From Symsagittifera roscoffensis (Eukaryota > Xenacoelomorpha > Acoela > Convolutidae): 64,000 nucleotides of DNA. The DNA lies in assembly GCF_963678635.1 (NCBI RefSeq), contig NC_087062.1, forward strand, positions 73,191,345 through 73,255,344. Direction: 5' to 3'. The notes under the pieces were generated by a model. It did no database searches. It saw only the letters and a list, made by a program, of their open reading frames with translations, and had not been told where the DNA came from. A program made the translations under genes and the position numbers. Numbering within the stretch: position 1 is the stretch's first letter; each line of letters begins with the position of its first letter. Positions 54,397 through 64,000 of the stretch are shown piece by piece.

Positions 54397-55320
54397 CCAG
54401 GTACCCACGCCCGATGATTTGCGTATGAAGTCTCGTAAGTACTTGCACATAAAACCGAGGGCGCAAAACCGTTACAGCAATTATGGCAACTACAGCGCAA
54501 GTAACAATGGCGCGATCTCCAGTTGGTATAGACCTCGTGACGACATGGATAAGAGGAGGTCATGTGCGAATTGTGGCTCGATGGACCACCATGTTTCCGC
54601 CTGTTCTACTTGCAAGCAAAACATGAAAGCGATAGATTACCTTCTCGATGACGTTGATGCGACCGACGAGGACCACGAAGAGTACGCGAGAGGACTCATA
54701 ATGAAGTATGGACCAAGGTGCTTCTTCTGCAATTTGGAGGGACACTTCAAGTCAGATTGCACTCAATTTTGGGATGCAGTGGCGAACGTGCAACATCCCC
54801 AACCTGAAGAAGCGCTTTCGGACGTCAAAGCCATCCCAGCACGTCAAGCTGAGTCTGGGAGAAAATAGAGGAAACCGAGCACACTTACGACTAAGAAAGT
54901 GAAGACCTTGCTTGATGAGGTGATAGCCTCGAGCCTGGAGGCAGAGTCGGCCCGCCCGCCCAAGGTGGTTATGCCTTAGCGGCCAGGATAGCATTACAGA
55001 ATGTCCAACAGGAGCTAGCCACGAAGGAAGTTGAGCAATGAGTAAGGTCGGAACTAGAAAGCACAGTTCTTCGGGAAAAAATTGAAATTCTGAGGAAAAC
55101 AACGAAAGCAGAGGACAAACAGGAACCCATAAAAACAATACTAAAGCTAAATGTTACATCGGTTAAAACCTTTGGCGTGACGAAAGATGGAACGACGATA
55201 ATGTCCATTGTTTCAGTCAGAGGACACCAGGTGGACAAGAACTTGAGTGAACCGTGCGAGATCACGCTGGTACACCTGGACATTTATGCGGACTACCTGA
55301 TGTAGAAGGACACCAAGTTG
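54397..55320 (+). pseudogene. Nucleocapsid and pre-protease region of E4
   Basis: 54419-54868 contains two CCHC knuckles, CANCGSMDHHVSAC (residues 49-62) and CFFCNLEGHFKSDC (residues 101-114), with an RYSNYGNYSASNN low-complexity start. The upstream frame joins at LDQVPTPDDLRMKSRKYLHI after a one-base shift. Downstream, LKLNVTSVKTFGV and TLVHLDIYADYLM precede a TAG (near 55304) that E5 shares. RNA packaging function is typical. Confidence 0.75.
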
Positions 55321-55513
55321 GAACCCAGGGCAGAGCGAGCTCTGCTCACGACAGGAGGTCCAAAACTAATGAAAGTAGATGGACATTACATCGCGATCCA
55401 TAGCCCATATCCGATCCTGATGAATCCACGGCATTAACATCTACACGAAGGCTCACGAGACTGATGCAAGTGATCAAATAGGCCGGATATACGTTAGTCG
55501 AGAAGAGCTTAAG

Positions 55514-56575
55514 GTGCGACCAATCGGACATAAAGCCATGCTTGAGCAGGATGCAGTTCACATAGGTTGCGAAGCCGATCTGGCAGCACATGTGCTAGAT
55601 GTGCAGGCCAGGCAGCTTTCAGTGAAAGGACTGTTAGACACAGGAGCAGTGGTCAGCGTCATGCCAGTCAGCACCTGGACTGATATGGGCATCGACAGGT
55701 CGGATTTGATACCGAAAAACATCATAATGGCAGCTGCCAATCAGGGAGCAATTCATATGACAGGACAGTCCCCGATTATATCATTGCAGCTTAGAGGAAG
55801 ACATCTTTGGTTGAGCTTCATGGTAGTGGAAAATTTGGATGAAACCGATCATTTCATCCTGAGGAGGGATTTTGTACGCAACTTTGATGTCACGATCGAC
55901 CTCAACGACGGGTTGATCAGGATCAAAGATCCTGAGAGGAAGTATGAAAAGAAACCTCTTAATAAGATCTTAATTAACAAGGCAAAGGTGTCAACTTTTC
56001 TGGATCGAAAAGTTAGATTGAAGCCAAACCAAGCCGTACTAGCGACGTTTAGGATGAGAAATTTGAATGAACTCAGTAATAACAGACAGATGTGTCTGGT
56101 ACCAAATCCAAACAGTAAGAGCTCGGCTATTTTAGGAAGAAGCTTCTCACTCACTCAGAGCGGACTGTGTGTGAGTGTGTTGTTGAACACAGAAGCAACC
56201 ACAGTGACAATGCAGAGGGGAAAGAAACTTAGCTACGCATTGTCTCTGAACACAGACTTTCAGAGTGTGGAGAACTTGAGAAAGTTTGATGTAACTAAAT
56301 GTCCCTTGCACGCGAACCAGGAATGTATACTGAAGAGAATAAATGAATTGAAATCTTCTAAGAAATTGTTTTCAATGAAGTCAGAAACAAATGATGGGTT
56401 GCCTAATTTTTCGAATTTTCACGAGAGACCAACAGAAAGAGAATTCGCAGCAATTAAACCTGTCCTGCCCGAGATAGAACATCTGATTGGTAAAATATCG
56501 GACAAAGAACTAGATTCGCTAAGAGCGGTGCTAAATCGGAATGCAGACGTTTTTCGAAGCATAAGGCCGACATAG
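55514..56575 (+). CDS. Aspartic protease and post-protease region of E4 (353 codons, open)
   Basis: An open frame with SVKGLLDTGAVVSVMPVSTW (DTG at 55637-55645), NQGAIHMTGQSPIISLQ, FMVVENLDETDHFILRRDFV, RNFDVTIDLNDGLIRIKDPE, then RLKPNQAVLATFRMRNLNEL, AILGRSFSLTQSGLCVSVLL and SIRAVLNRNADVFRS-like pre-RT sequence to 56575. The second retropepsin motif reads ILRRDF rather than ILGRDF, a likely damaging change. It cleaves Gag-Pol in intact relatives. The best-preserved pol segment of this copy. Confidence 0.8.
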   Translation: MRPIGHKAMLEQDAVHIGCEADLAAHVLDVQARQLSVKGLLDTGAVVSVMPVSTWTDMGIDRSDLIPKNIIMAAANQGAIHMTGQSPIISLQLRGRHLWLSFMVVENLDETDHFILRRDFVRNFDVTIDLNDGLIRIKDPERKYEKKPLNKILINKAKVSTFLDRKVRLKPNQAVLATFRMRNLNELSNNRQMCLVPNPNSKSSAILGRSFSLTQSGLCVSVLLNTEATTVTMQRGKKLSYALSLNTDFQSVENLRKFDVTKCPLHANQECILKRINELKSSKKLFSMKSETNDGLPNFSNFHERPTEREFAAIKPVLPEIEHLIGKISDKELDSLRAVLNRNADVFRSIRPT

Positions 56576-56576
56576 G

Positions 56577-57413
56577 TTGCTGCAATTTTGTAGAACACGA
56601 GATTGAAATAGAAGAGGGCTCGGTACTTCAAAGGGAAGGGGCGAGGAGGATGACCCCTCATAAATCAGAAGCGTGCAGGAAAGAAATCGAGATGTTAATG
56701 GAGTACGACATGATTGAGCCCTTGAAGTCCCCGTGGGCTTGTGGCGTGGTTATGGCTAAGAAGAAAGGTGGCAACTCAGGTTTCATTGTGATTTCTTTTC
56801 CTTGAACACAGTGACAATAAAGGACGCATACCCGATTCCCCGCATCGATGAGAGCCTTTACAATCTGGGGGACGCGAAGTTCTTCACGACGTTGGATCTG
56901 GGCTCTGCGTTCTGGTAAGTTCCATTTAGAAAGCAAGATCGGGAGAAAACGGGCTTCGTGTGCGAGCTGGGATTGTTCCAGTGGAAGAGGATGCCGTTCG
57001 GATTGTGCAACGCGACGGCCACATTCCAGCGACCTATGGATCAGGCAGTCACGAATGTAACAAAGAAAAACGATAACCTCATCATGTGTTATGTCGATGA
57101 TGTCTTGATTGCAACACCAACCCTAGAGGATCACATAGAGAGCTTGGATGAGGTGTTTACTTGCATGAAGCAGGCGGGCCTGAAGTGTAAAACCTCAAAG
57201 TATGAAATCCTCAGAGATTCCATAAAGTATCTGGGTCGCCTTGTGGATAAGCATGGAGGAAGACCGGATCCCGAAGCGGTCGAAGCGGTCTTGACCTGGA
57301 AGACACCGAAGACAGACACGCAACTAATGAGCTTTTTGGGGTTTGCTAACTATTATCGAGAGTTCATCAAAGGATACGCCGATAAGATATACTCCATGTT
57401 GATGAGAATTTAG
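56577..57413 (+). pseudogene. Reverse transcriptase of E4
   Basis: Frames read a CCNFVEHEIEIEEGS-like start, KDAYPIPRIDESLYNLGDAK, FTTLDLGSAFW followed by TAA (56917-56919) where Gln is expected, then 56958-57413 with LFQWKRMPFGLCNATATFQR, CYVDDVLIATPTLEDHIESL (YVDD at 57090-57101), FTCMKQAGLKCKTSKYEILR, GRLVDKHGGRPDPEAVEAVL and FLGFANYYREFIKGYADKIY. Both catalytic Asp motifs are present. Stops and a deletion near 56795 break it. Confidence 0.85.
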
Positions 57414-57462
57414 GTTAAAAAGTTCACGTGGACTATCGAGGCGCAAGTTTCATTTGAAAACA

Positions 57463-57905
57463 TTAAACGCGAACTTTGCGAGGCACTGGTCCTCGGCATG
57501 CCAACGGAGAAGGGGATGTTTGTGTTAGACACGGAGGCATCAGTGGTTCCGATATCGGGCTTACTTCACCAGGAGCATGACTGGAACAGAAGAACGGTTG
57601 TCCGTCCGATAGCCTATGGAAGTAAAGTCCTGAGCGATAACGAAATGAAGTATGGTGCGCCAAAAGCGGAGATGTTCGCGGTGATCACTTTCGTGGAAAA
57701 ATACATAGCCTACTTGGGGAGTGCTCCCTTCAAGTTGCATGTGGATAATCGTGCTCTTGCCTGGCTGAAAACCTATTCGATGGATCAAAGTTATATTGGT
57801 CATTGGATCTTGCGCCTGGACGGATACCACGTGATCATAGAGCACCATACCCGTGACAGCACCAGAACGCTGATAGCCTCAGTAAAAAAAAACAGAATTC
57901 TATGA
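57463..57905 (+). pseudogene. RNase H of E4
   Basis: 57498-57905: MFVLDTEASVVPISGLLHQE, VVRPIAYGSKVLSDNEMKYG, APKAEMFAVITFVEKYIAYL, LHVDNRALAWLKTYSMDQSY, GYHVIIEHHTRDSTRT. The frame is open across the domain. DTEAS replaces the usual DTDAS, and the R-x-K-x-x-N-A-D end is altered. Immediately upstream, IKRELCEALVLGM-like tether sequence is visible. Confidence 0.75.
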
Positions 57906-57995
57906 GCGATTAGAAGAGAAGCAGGCTAACCAGCAGAGATCAAAGACGGATTTTCATTCCTAGATAAGGAGGCCTACGATAAACTACCACTCACT

Positions 57996-59345
57996 ATGTG
58001 GTTGGACAAGTCAGGGCATCCCATACCAGGACACCCTGAGCTTCCGGTGGAGACGGCCGCTGAGATAAAAGTTTTGGCCAGGGGTGAGACCGTTCCGCTG
58101 GATCTGCTAAACCGATCCAATCTGGTACAGCAAGAGCTTACCAGGTTGGATATAAACAGCATAGCCCTGCTAAATAGGACAGTGAACGTGGTGCCGGACG
58201 CCATGGGGAAGCTCCATGACTTGCTAGATAGAGAAGTGGAGAGGCATGATCGTGAGTGGATAGAGGCTATGCATCGGTTGAAAATCACTGAGAGAATAAA
58301 GAAAAAGCCAGTGACCATTCGCAGTCGAGGTGTTGAACGGGATTACCGGTCGATAGTGAACCAGCTGGTGAACTCGATGCCGAGGGGTGTCTTGTTGAGG
58401 ACTTCGTTCACAGAACAAATGACATCGACCCAGGTCCAAGCCACTGAAGAAGTCAGAGTCAAGTCCAAATCCAGCGTCACGAGAAGAGTACATTTCACGA
58501 ATGCAAGGGAAGAGTATGAGCCGAGCTCGGATTGTTCATCTAGGGACGAGACAATGTCCGGGGAGTCAGGCACCATCGAGTCCGTTCAAGACGACTTGTC
58601 CGGGGAGACGATGTTAGGTCAACCAAGGGACAGAATGTTGTCCGGGGAGTCGGATTCAAAGCAACCAAGGGACAGAATTTTGTCCGGGGAGTCGAGAAAC
58701 ATCACAGACAGATTGGAACATGATGATGTGGAATCCATCGGCTCAAGTGATCCAGGTAGAATACATCTGAGACTACTTCCGATTCTGATGTTTCGGATAT
58801 TGCGATTCATTCCTTGTTGGTGGAATTGAAACAGCGCGGGCTGGACCGGGAAATGCATCAAGACCAGGACGGAGACAGGTACACCTCCGAGGAGGAGGGC
58901 ACTGTAGTGGACAATGCCGCCGATGAGCTCGAACTGATAGCGGTGTCGAAACGCCCAACCAGATTACTACCACATGGTACGGTCGTCCATACCAACCTGG
59001 AGCCATCTGTGCAGGAAGCAACACCTTTGAAGAAGATATGGTGTGTCAAGTTGATTGATGATGCCCATGCCACGGAGGTAATAAGCGGACAATTGAACGT
59101 GGTAAAGACGTATCTGAAAGCCACATACCGGCTGTCGGATCTCCTCAGGGCTCAACAAAATTATTGAATGACGAGCACTCTGAAGAGATGGATCGAGAAT
59201 GGAGCACCTGACAAAGGAGATTTAGAGGAGGACAGCTATAAGATCTTGAAGCAATTTAACATGAAGAGAAAGGATTTGTTGTGTCTAAAAAAGACGGAAT
59301 CGTAGCCTGTAAACGCAAGGAAGAGGAAAAAGTCATTTATAAGTA
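57996..59345 (+). pseudogene. Long acidic insert and integrase-proximal helices of E4
   Basis: The open frame 57996-58829 holds WLDKSGHPIPGHPELPVETA, LDLLNRSNLVQQELTRLDIN, RRVHFTNAREEYEPSSDCSS and four SGES-type repeats (58555-58700). 58814-59167 holds LDREMHQDQDGDRYTSEEE, KRPTRLLPHGTVVHTNLE and a VVKTYLKATYRLSDLLRAQQ helix; a further frame to 59345 has WIENGAPDKGDLEEDSYKIL. No known domain in the insert. The integrase core is absent because the element is truncated here. Confidence 0.6.
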
Positions 59346-59439
59346 TAGTTCGAGTAGGCAAGGTCAAGTAAATTACTTTAAATTTATTTGCGGTGCGTTG
59401 TCGTTAATTTGTATGAATATTATTGTTAATTACAAAAAT

Positions 59440-60800
59440 ATGCAGCGTAGAGACTCGTTAGGATTGACGACCAGGATTCCCAGGCTGAGCACGGGAAGCA
59501 CGCGAAAGTTTAAAACTAGGCGTCGCCAATCTTCGTTTAGCAGCGTTTCCGACGTTTTTGCTGACAACGGAGCGACTAAAGGTCAAGCAGGTTTTTCAGT
59601 AAGTTGAATGAAACTGAGAAGCGAGAAAAACCTCGATGGCAATCAAGGGCGAATTGTTGAGGCCAGACCGGCGAGCGAAACGCTTATGGACCCCTTCGAG
59701 GAAGGGGAGCAAACGCTGATCCGACCCGACTATGAGCCAGGAAGTTGAAAGAACGGAGGAGGCCTCGGAGCGTTCCGAGGTTGAACCGCGGGAAGGAGTG
59801 TTGTTCAGGGGAATGTCCAGATCAGAGACTAAGAGTAACAAAGGGAGAAAAGAACAATCATCTCTAGTCAAGCCGAGCAAGAATGCGACGATGTCAAGTA
59901 TAAGTCCGAGTGAAGAACAAACGAGTTCGAAAGCCAAGAAAAGCTGGAAGTCTTTATACGAAGAGCGGTGGCGTCACTACAAACTGAAGGTTTATCTTCC
60001 ACTTATGACCATCCGGAGATAGCTCATCCGGAGGTGGACTTCACGTTGTGCCCAAGGAATGATAAGAGCAACAAAGCGTTGTCGAATTCGCCGACTAGGC
60101 CGATGTCTGATGGGATAACCGTAGGAGTGTCATCGACGTTCGACAGGTTGATGAGGTCGACGGGCACGCAGAATGGCAGCGCGTCATCAAGTACCAGGCT
60201 ACAACCCCAGTTGACCTCATCTTCTCTGGGCCTCACCCCGGTATCGGGGGCGGCTGGCGAGATGAGTGACATGTTTGCTGGCGTAATGACAAGCCTAGAA
60301 GAGATGCGACGGGACATGACTAAGAAAACAGATCGAGTCGAGGAGAGGGCTCACCAGAGTCAAGAGAAATTGCGAGACGAGCTAACAAACGTGAGGTCGC
60401 AGGCGTGAGTCGATCAGGCTCAATTGATTCGTAACACTGATCAATGCCTAGCGGAGAGCTTCGCTCAAGCAACCAAGTGTCAGAGAAAAGAGAAGTTAGG
60501 ATGACAAGAGAGATCGAGCGATTGCTGAACGATCACGACAATACCTATGCTCATACGATTACTAGCCTGGAAAAAAGGTTGGATGCCAAATCTGACCTGA
60601 TGATGCGGAAGCTTGACGAGATCTTAAACGGGGTAATCGGGAGGAGCGTTCCGCCCCAAGGGAGCGCTCACGCTAGGCAAATGATGAAAACGGAGCACGC
60701 AGCTATGCCGGGGCCCAGCAAAGTTCGAGAACGAATTACGAATCTAACCCGGAGACGCGATTGCCCACTGTGTCACAAGTCAGATCAGTGCCAGATCTGA
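59440..60800 (+). pseudogene. Gag N-terminal and coiled-coil region of E5
   Basis: The ATG at 59440 opens MQRRDSLGLTTRIPRLSTGS and a basic stretch ending at TGA 59605-59607; it resembles E3's MSLEMSRIPKLSDSS start, so I take it as the family's gag start. Next come 59732-60022 (MSQEVERTEEASERSEVEPR) with a shift near 59967, 59968-60408 ending at the TGA shared with E4, and 60444-60800 (EKREVRMTREIERLLNDHDN). Broken in four places. Confidence 0.7.
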
Positions 60801-61680
60801 CTACAGTCTCGCAGGACACAACGATGTATGCTTCGATAATTGAGCCTCTGAATAGATCTCTTGAAACATTCATCACCAAGCTCTCGAAGTCAGCCGAGAG
60901 AGGAGAGAGGTCAAGGAGGATACTCAAAAAGCCGAAGTCATACAAGGACGAATCAGATGGCTGCATCGATACTTGGATAGAGGTGATGAAGTTACACTTT
61001 GAAGAAGAGAATCTCTCAAAGAAACAGGAAAGCAGCGCATTGACGAGCAACCTTGAGGGAACCGCCCTAAGTTGTGTAATGGCGAAAAAGACCAATGAAC
61101 GAGACAGCGCTCGCAAGATATTCGACATCTTGCTGAATCGTTTCGGCTCTGGTGTTAAAGGGCATCACGCTATGGTGAAGTTCGAGAAGAGGCGTCAAAG
61201 AGATGACCCACGCCCGATGATTTGCGTATGAAGTCTCGTAAGTACTTGCACATAAAACCGAGGGCGCAAAACCGTTACAGCAATTATGGCAACTACAGCG
61301 CAAGTAACAATGGCGCGATCTCCAGTTGGTATAGACCTCGTGACGACATGGATAAGAGGAGGTCATGTGCGAATTGTGGCTCGATGGACCACCATGTTTC
61401 CGCCTGTTCTACTTGCAAGCAAAACATGAAAGCGATAGATTACCTTCTCGATGACGTTGATGCGACCGACGAGGACCACGAAGAGTACGCGAGAGGACTC
61501 ATAATGAAGTATGGACCAAGGTGCTTCTTCTGCAATTTGGAGGGACACTTCAAGTCGGATTGCACTCAATTTTGGGATGCAGTGGCGGACGTGCAACATC
61601 CCCAACCTGAAGAAGCGCTTTCGGACGTCAAAGCCAGCCCAGCACGTCTGATGAACGAAGCTGAGTCTGGGAGAAAATAG
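60761..61680 (+). pseudogene. Capsid and nucleocapsid region of E5
   Basis: 60761-61231 reads IIEPLNRSLETFITKLSKSA, DGCIDTWIEVMKLHFEEENL and TNERDSARKIFDILLNRFGS up to the 180-base deletion. 61222-61680 has both CCHC knuckles, CANCGSMDHHVSAC and CFFCNLEGHFKSDC. The E5 capsid keeps an ENLSKKQ segment of a few codons that E4 has lost, so each copy has private deletions. Confidence 0.7.
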
Positions 61681-61849
61681 AGGACACCGAGCACACTTAC
61701 GACTAAGAAAGTGAAGACCTTGCTTGATGAGGTGATAGCCTCGAGCCTGGAGGCAGAGTCGGCCCGCCCGCCTAAGGTGGTTATGCCTTAGCGGCCAGGA
61801 TAGCATTACAGAATGTCCAACAGGAGCTAGCCACGAAAGAAGTTGAGGA

Positions 61850-62400
61850 ATGAGTAAGGTAGGAACTAGAAAGCACAGTTCTTCGGGAAAAATTGAAATT
61901 CTGAGGAAAACAACGAAAGCAGAGGACAAACAGGAACCCATAAAAACAATACTAAAGCTAAATGTTACATCGGTTAAAACCTTTGGCATGACGAAAGATG
62001 GAACGAAGATAATGTCCATTGTTTCAGTCGCAGGACACCAGGTGGACAAGAACTTGAGTGAACCGTCCGAGATCACGCTGGTACACCTGGACATTTATGC
62101 GGACTACCTGATGTAGAAGGACACCAAGTTGGAACCCAGGGCAGAGCGAGCTGCTCACGACAGGAGGTCCAAAACTAATGAAAGTAGATGGACATTACAT
62201 CGCAATCCATAGCCCATATCCGATCCTGATGAATCCACGGCATTAACATCTACACGAAGGCTCACGAGACTGATGCAAGTGATCAAGTAGGCCGGATATA
62301 CGTTAGTCGAGAAGAGCTTAAGGTGCGACCAATCGGACATAAAGCCATGCTTGAGCAGGATGCAGTTCACATAGGTTGCGAAGCCGATCTGGCAGCAGAA
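61850..62400 (+). pseudogene. Pre-protease region of E5
   Basis: 61850-62116 reads KVGTRKHSSSGKIEILRKTT, LKLNVTSVKTFGMTKDGTKI, SVAGHQVDKNLSEPSEITLV and HLDIYADYLM, ending at the TAG also present in E4. Afterwards a GGPKLMKVDGHYI-like segment is broken by stops in both copies. Confidence 0.6.
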
Positions 62401-62413
62401 GCGCTTTCTAGAT

Positions 62414-63142
62414 GTGCAGGCCAGGCAGCTTTCAGTGAAAGGACTGTTAGACACAGGAGCAGTGGTCAGCGTCATGCCAGTCAGCACCTGGACTAATATG
62501 GGCATCGACAGGTCGGATTTGATACCGACAAACATCAGACTGGCAGCTGCCAATCAGGGAGCTATCCATATGACAGGACAGTCCCCGATTATATCATTGC
62601 AGCTTAGAGGAAGACATCTTTGGTTGAGCTTCCTGGTAGTGGAAAATTTGGATGAATCCGATCAATTCATCCTGGGGAGGGATTTTGTACGCAACTTTGA
62701 TGTCACGATTGACCTCAACGACGGATTGATCAGGATCAAAGACCCTGAGAGGAAGTATGAAAAGAAACTTCTTAATAAAATCTTAATTAACAAGGCAAAG
62801 GTGTCAACTTTTCTGGATCGATAAGTTAGATTGAAGCCAAACCAAGCCGTACTAGCGACGTTTAGGATGAGGAACTTGAAAGAACTCAGTAATAACAGAC
62901 AGATGTGTCTGGTATCAAATCCAAACAGTAAGAGCTCGGCTATTCTAGGAAGAAGTTTCTCACTCACTCAGAGCGGACTGTGTGTGAGTGTGTTGTTGAA
63001 CACAGAAGCAACCACAGTGACAATACAGAGGGGAAAGAAACTTGGCTACGCATTGTCTCTGAACACATACTTTCAGAGTGTGGAGAACTTGAGAAAGTTT
63101 TATGTAACTAAATGTCCCTTGCACGCGAACCAAAAATGTTAA
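62414..63142 (+). pseudogene. Aspartic protease of E5
   Basis: 62414-62824 has SVKGLLDTGAVVSVMPVSTW (DTG at 62450-62458), LAAANQGAIHMTGQSPIISL and FLVVENLDESDQFILGRDFV, with intact ILGRDF unlike E4; a TAA at 62822 interrupts. 62831-63142 continues KPNQAVLATFRMRNLKELSN and AILGRSFSLTQSGLCVSVLL. The protease core itself is intact. About 100 bases later the element ends at the junction. Confidence 0.75.
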
Positions 63143-63272
63143 CTGAAGAGAAGAAATGAATTGAAATCTTCTAAGAAATTGTTTTCAATGAACTCGGAAA
63201 CAGACGATGGGTTGCCTAATTGTTCGAATTTTCCCGAGAGACCAACAGAAACAGAATTCAGAAACACAAAAA

Positions 63273-64000
63273 CACAAAAACTGAAAGCGCAGAGTCAGTG
63301 TCGCAGGAGGAGTTGATAGGACATTGGCAAACAGCCGAAAGACAAGATGCAAAAAGAAGAAAAACTAGAAGAATTTAGAAGTTTTGGAACTTCTAAACGA
63401 CGAAAACAAAGAGTGAACAAGGAAGTACACAAAGAAGCAACAAAAGAGAAGATGTTAAAACGCAGAATTAGTTATGTGAGAAAATCTCAAATGGGAAACA
63501 AAGCATTAAGTTTGCAATTGCAACTGAAGAGAAAACATTTAGTTGAATTTTAAAAATTTAAGAATTTGTTGCATTTATAAATTTGCATTGTGATTTTAGT
63601 TAGTGGCTTTAGTAACACTTACTTTTTATTTAGAAAGGCTTCAGTGAAAAGTATATTAAATATTCCAGCCTGCATGATTGTTTTTAATCGACTAAGACGA
63701 CTGATCGCTTTGTGGTGATATGAAAGGCTTGGGTAATCTCTTGATTATTTCATTGTTCCTATTAACCACCGAGTTTCTTAATTTTAATATTCAGGACCTG
63801 TGCCATTCCGCCAGACTGGCACAATGCAATCTTCCGACACAACACGAACGTAGAATTAGAGGCCTTTATGGTTGGAAATTGTTGCAAAAGAGGGTCAGAA
63901 TATTCCGGGAATTTTAAATTTTCAAAATTTTTGAATTGTGACGTCACATTTCTGAGAAATGCGAAAACGACCATTTGGAGCCAAAAAGTGACAAAAAACA
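63273..64000 (+). repeat. Second copy of the B 3' tail, joined to E5
   Basis: Matches 48763-49488 almost base for base, starting with ACTGAAAGCGCAGAGTCAGT (the last codons of B) and running through TTTAGAAGTTTTGGAACTTC and GTGACGTCACATTTC to the window edge. It carries the same short frame (63720-63917). No other gene is visible. Confidence 0.85.

Larger units (their letters stand above)
52493..59345 (+). mobile_element. E4: Ty3/gypsy element of a second subfamily, 3' truncated
   Basis: Gag with two CCHC knuckles, protease with DTG, RT with YVDD, RNase H and the acidic insert are present; sequence stops just before the integrase zinc-binding domain, within KRKEEEKVIYKY at about 59345. E5 follows at once in the same direction, and from 52515 onward is homologous from 59459. 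The tandem period is about 6.94 kb. Its 5' start lacks the initiator segment kept in E5. Confidence 0.85.
59346..63272 (+). mobile_element. E5: gypsy element of the E4 subfamily, internally deleted
   Basis: Keeps leader, gag, nucleocapsid and protease, then breaks at about 63259 and joins, through a short A-rich filler, to the last codons and 3' tail of relic B. RT, RNase H, integrase, macro module and most of B are absent. It retains the gag ATG that E4 lacks. A deletion of about 180 bases at 61206 removes part of capsid. Confidence 0.85.

Noticed and set aside
61363-62094. 243-codon minus-strand frame
   Set aside because: Antisense to E5 nucleocapsid and pre-protease sequence, which has clear CCHC knuckles on the + strand.

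Overview
This window is a eukaryotic, repeat-dominated stretch of genome, almost certainly from an invertebrate animal. I see no bacterial-style operons, no rRNA or tRNA, and no clear single-copy host gene. Nearly every coding signal belongs to a mobile element, and nearly every element is broken by stops, frameshifts, duplications or deletions. The Penelope-like element near 22-24 kb (PHD finger, YVDD reverse transcriptase, GIY-YIG nuclease) resembles ones I associate with cnidarian genomes, but I cannot name the host.

Layout. 1-770: 3' end of a Ty3/gypsy-type element (E1, +). 1229-8239: relic A (+), a multi-domain polyprotein with SGNH-hydrolase-like modules and one long intact frame (3519-5276). 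8240-9540: no recognisable gene. 18945-9541: Ty3/gypsy element E2 on the minus strand (gag, protease, RT, RNase H, integrase, acidic tail, duplicated macro-like domain). About 18940-26270: a non-coding block with inverted arms and CCGGA-type minisatellites around a Penelope-like element with three direct terminal repeats. 27004-37050: Ty3/gypsy element E3 (+), same subfamily as E2. 37331-48867: relic B (+), paralogue of A, with an internal 1.5-kb triplication. 48868-52515: non-coding block related to the inverted arms. 52493-59345: E4 (+), a second gypsy subfamily truncated before the integrase. 59346-63272: E5 (+), a tandem relative of E4, cut in the protease/linker region and joined directly to the 3' tail of B. 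That tail runs on to the window end.

How the parts fit. The gypsy elements encode a normal Ty3/gypsy set: CCHC nucleocapsid, DTG aspartic protease, YxDD reverse transcriptase, RNase H, and a zinc-binding D,D(35)E integrase with a GPF/Y module. Two features are unusual: an acidic insert of nearly 500 residues between RNase H and integrase, and a macro-domain-like module at the C-terminus. Both SGNH polyprotein relics (A and B) lie a few hundred bases downstream of such a macro-domain end, in the same orientation. The internally deleted E5 fuses gypsy protease sequence to the tail of B. I infer that gag-pol-macro and the SGNH polyprotein may be one giant element of more than 21 kb. That is the main novelty candidate, and it is an inference from arrangement. 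Functions are assigned only from motifs I can read; identities were judged by eye.
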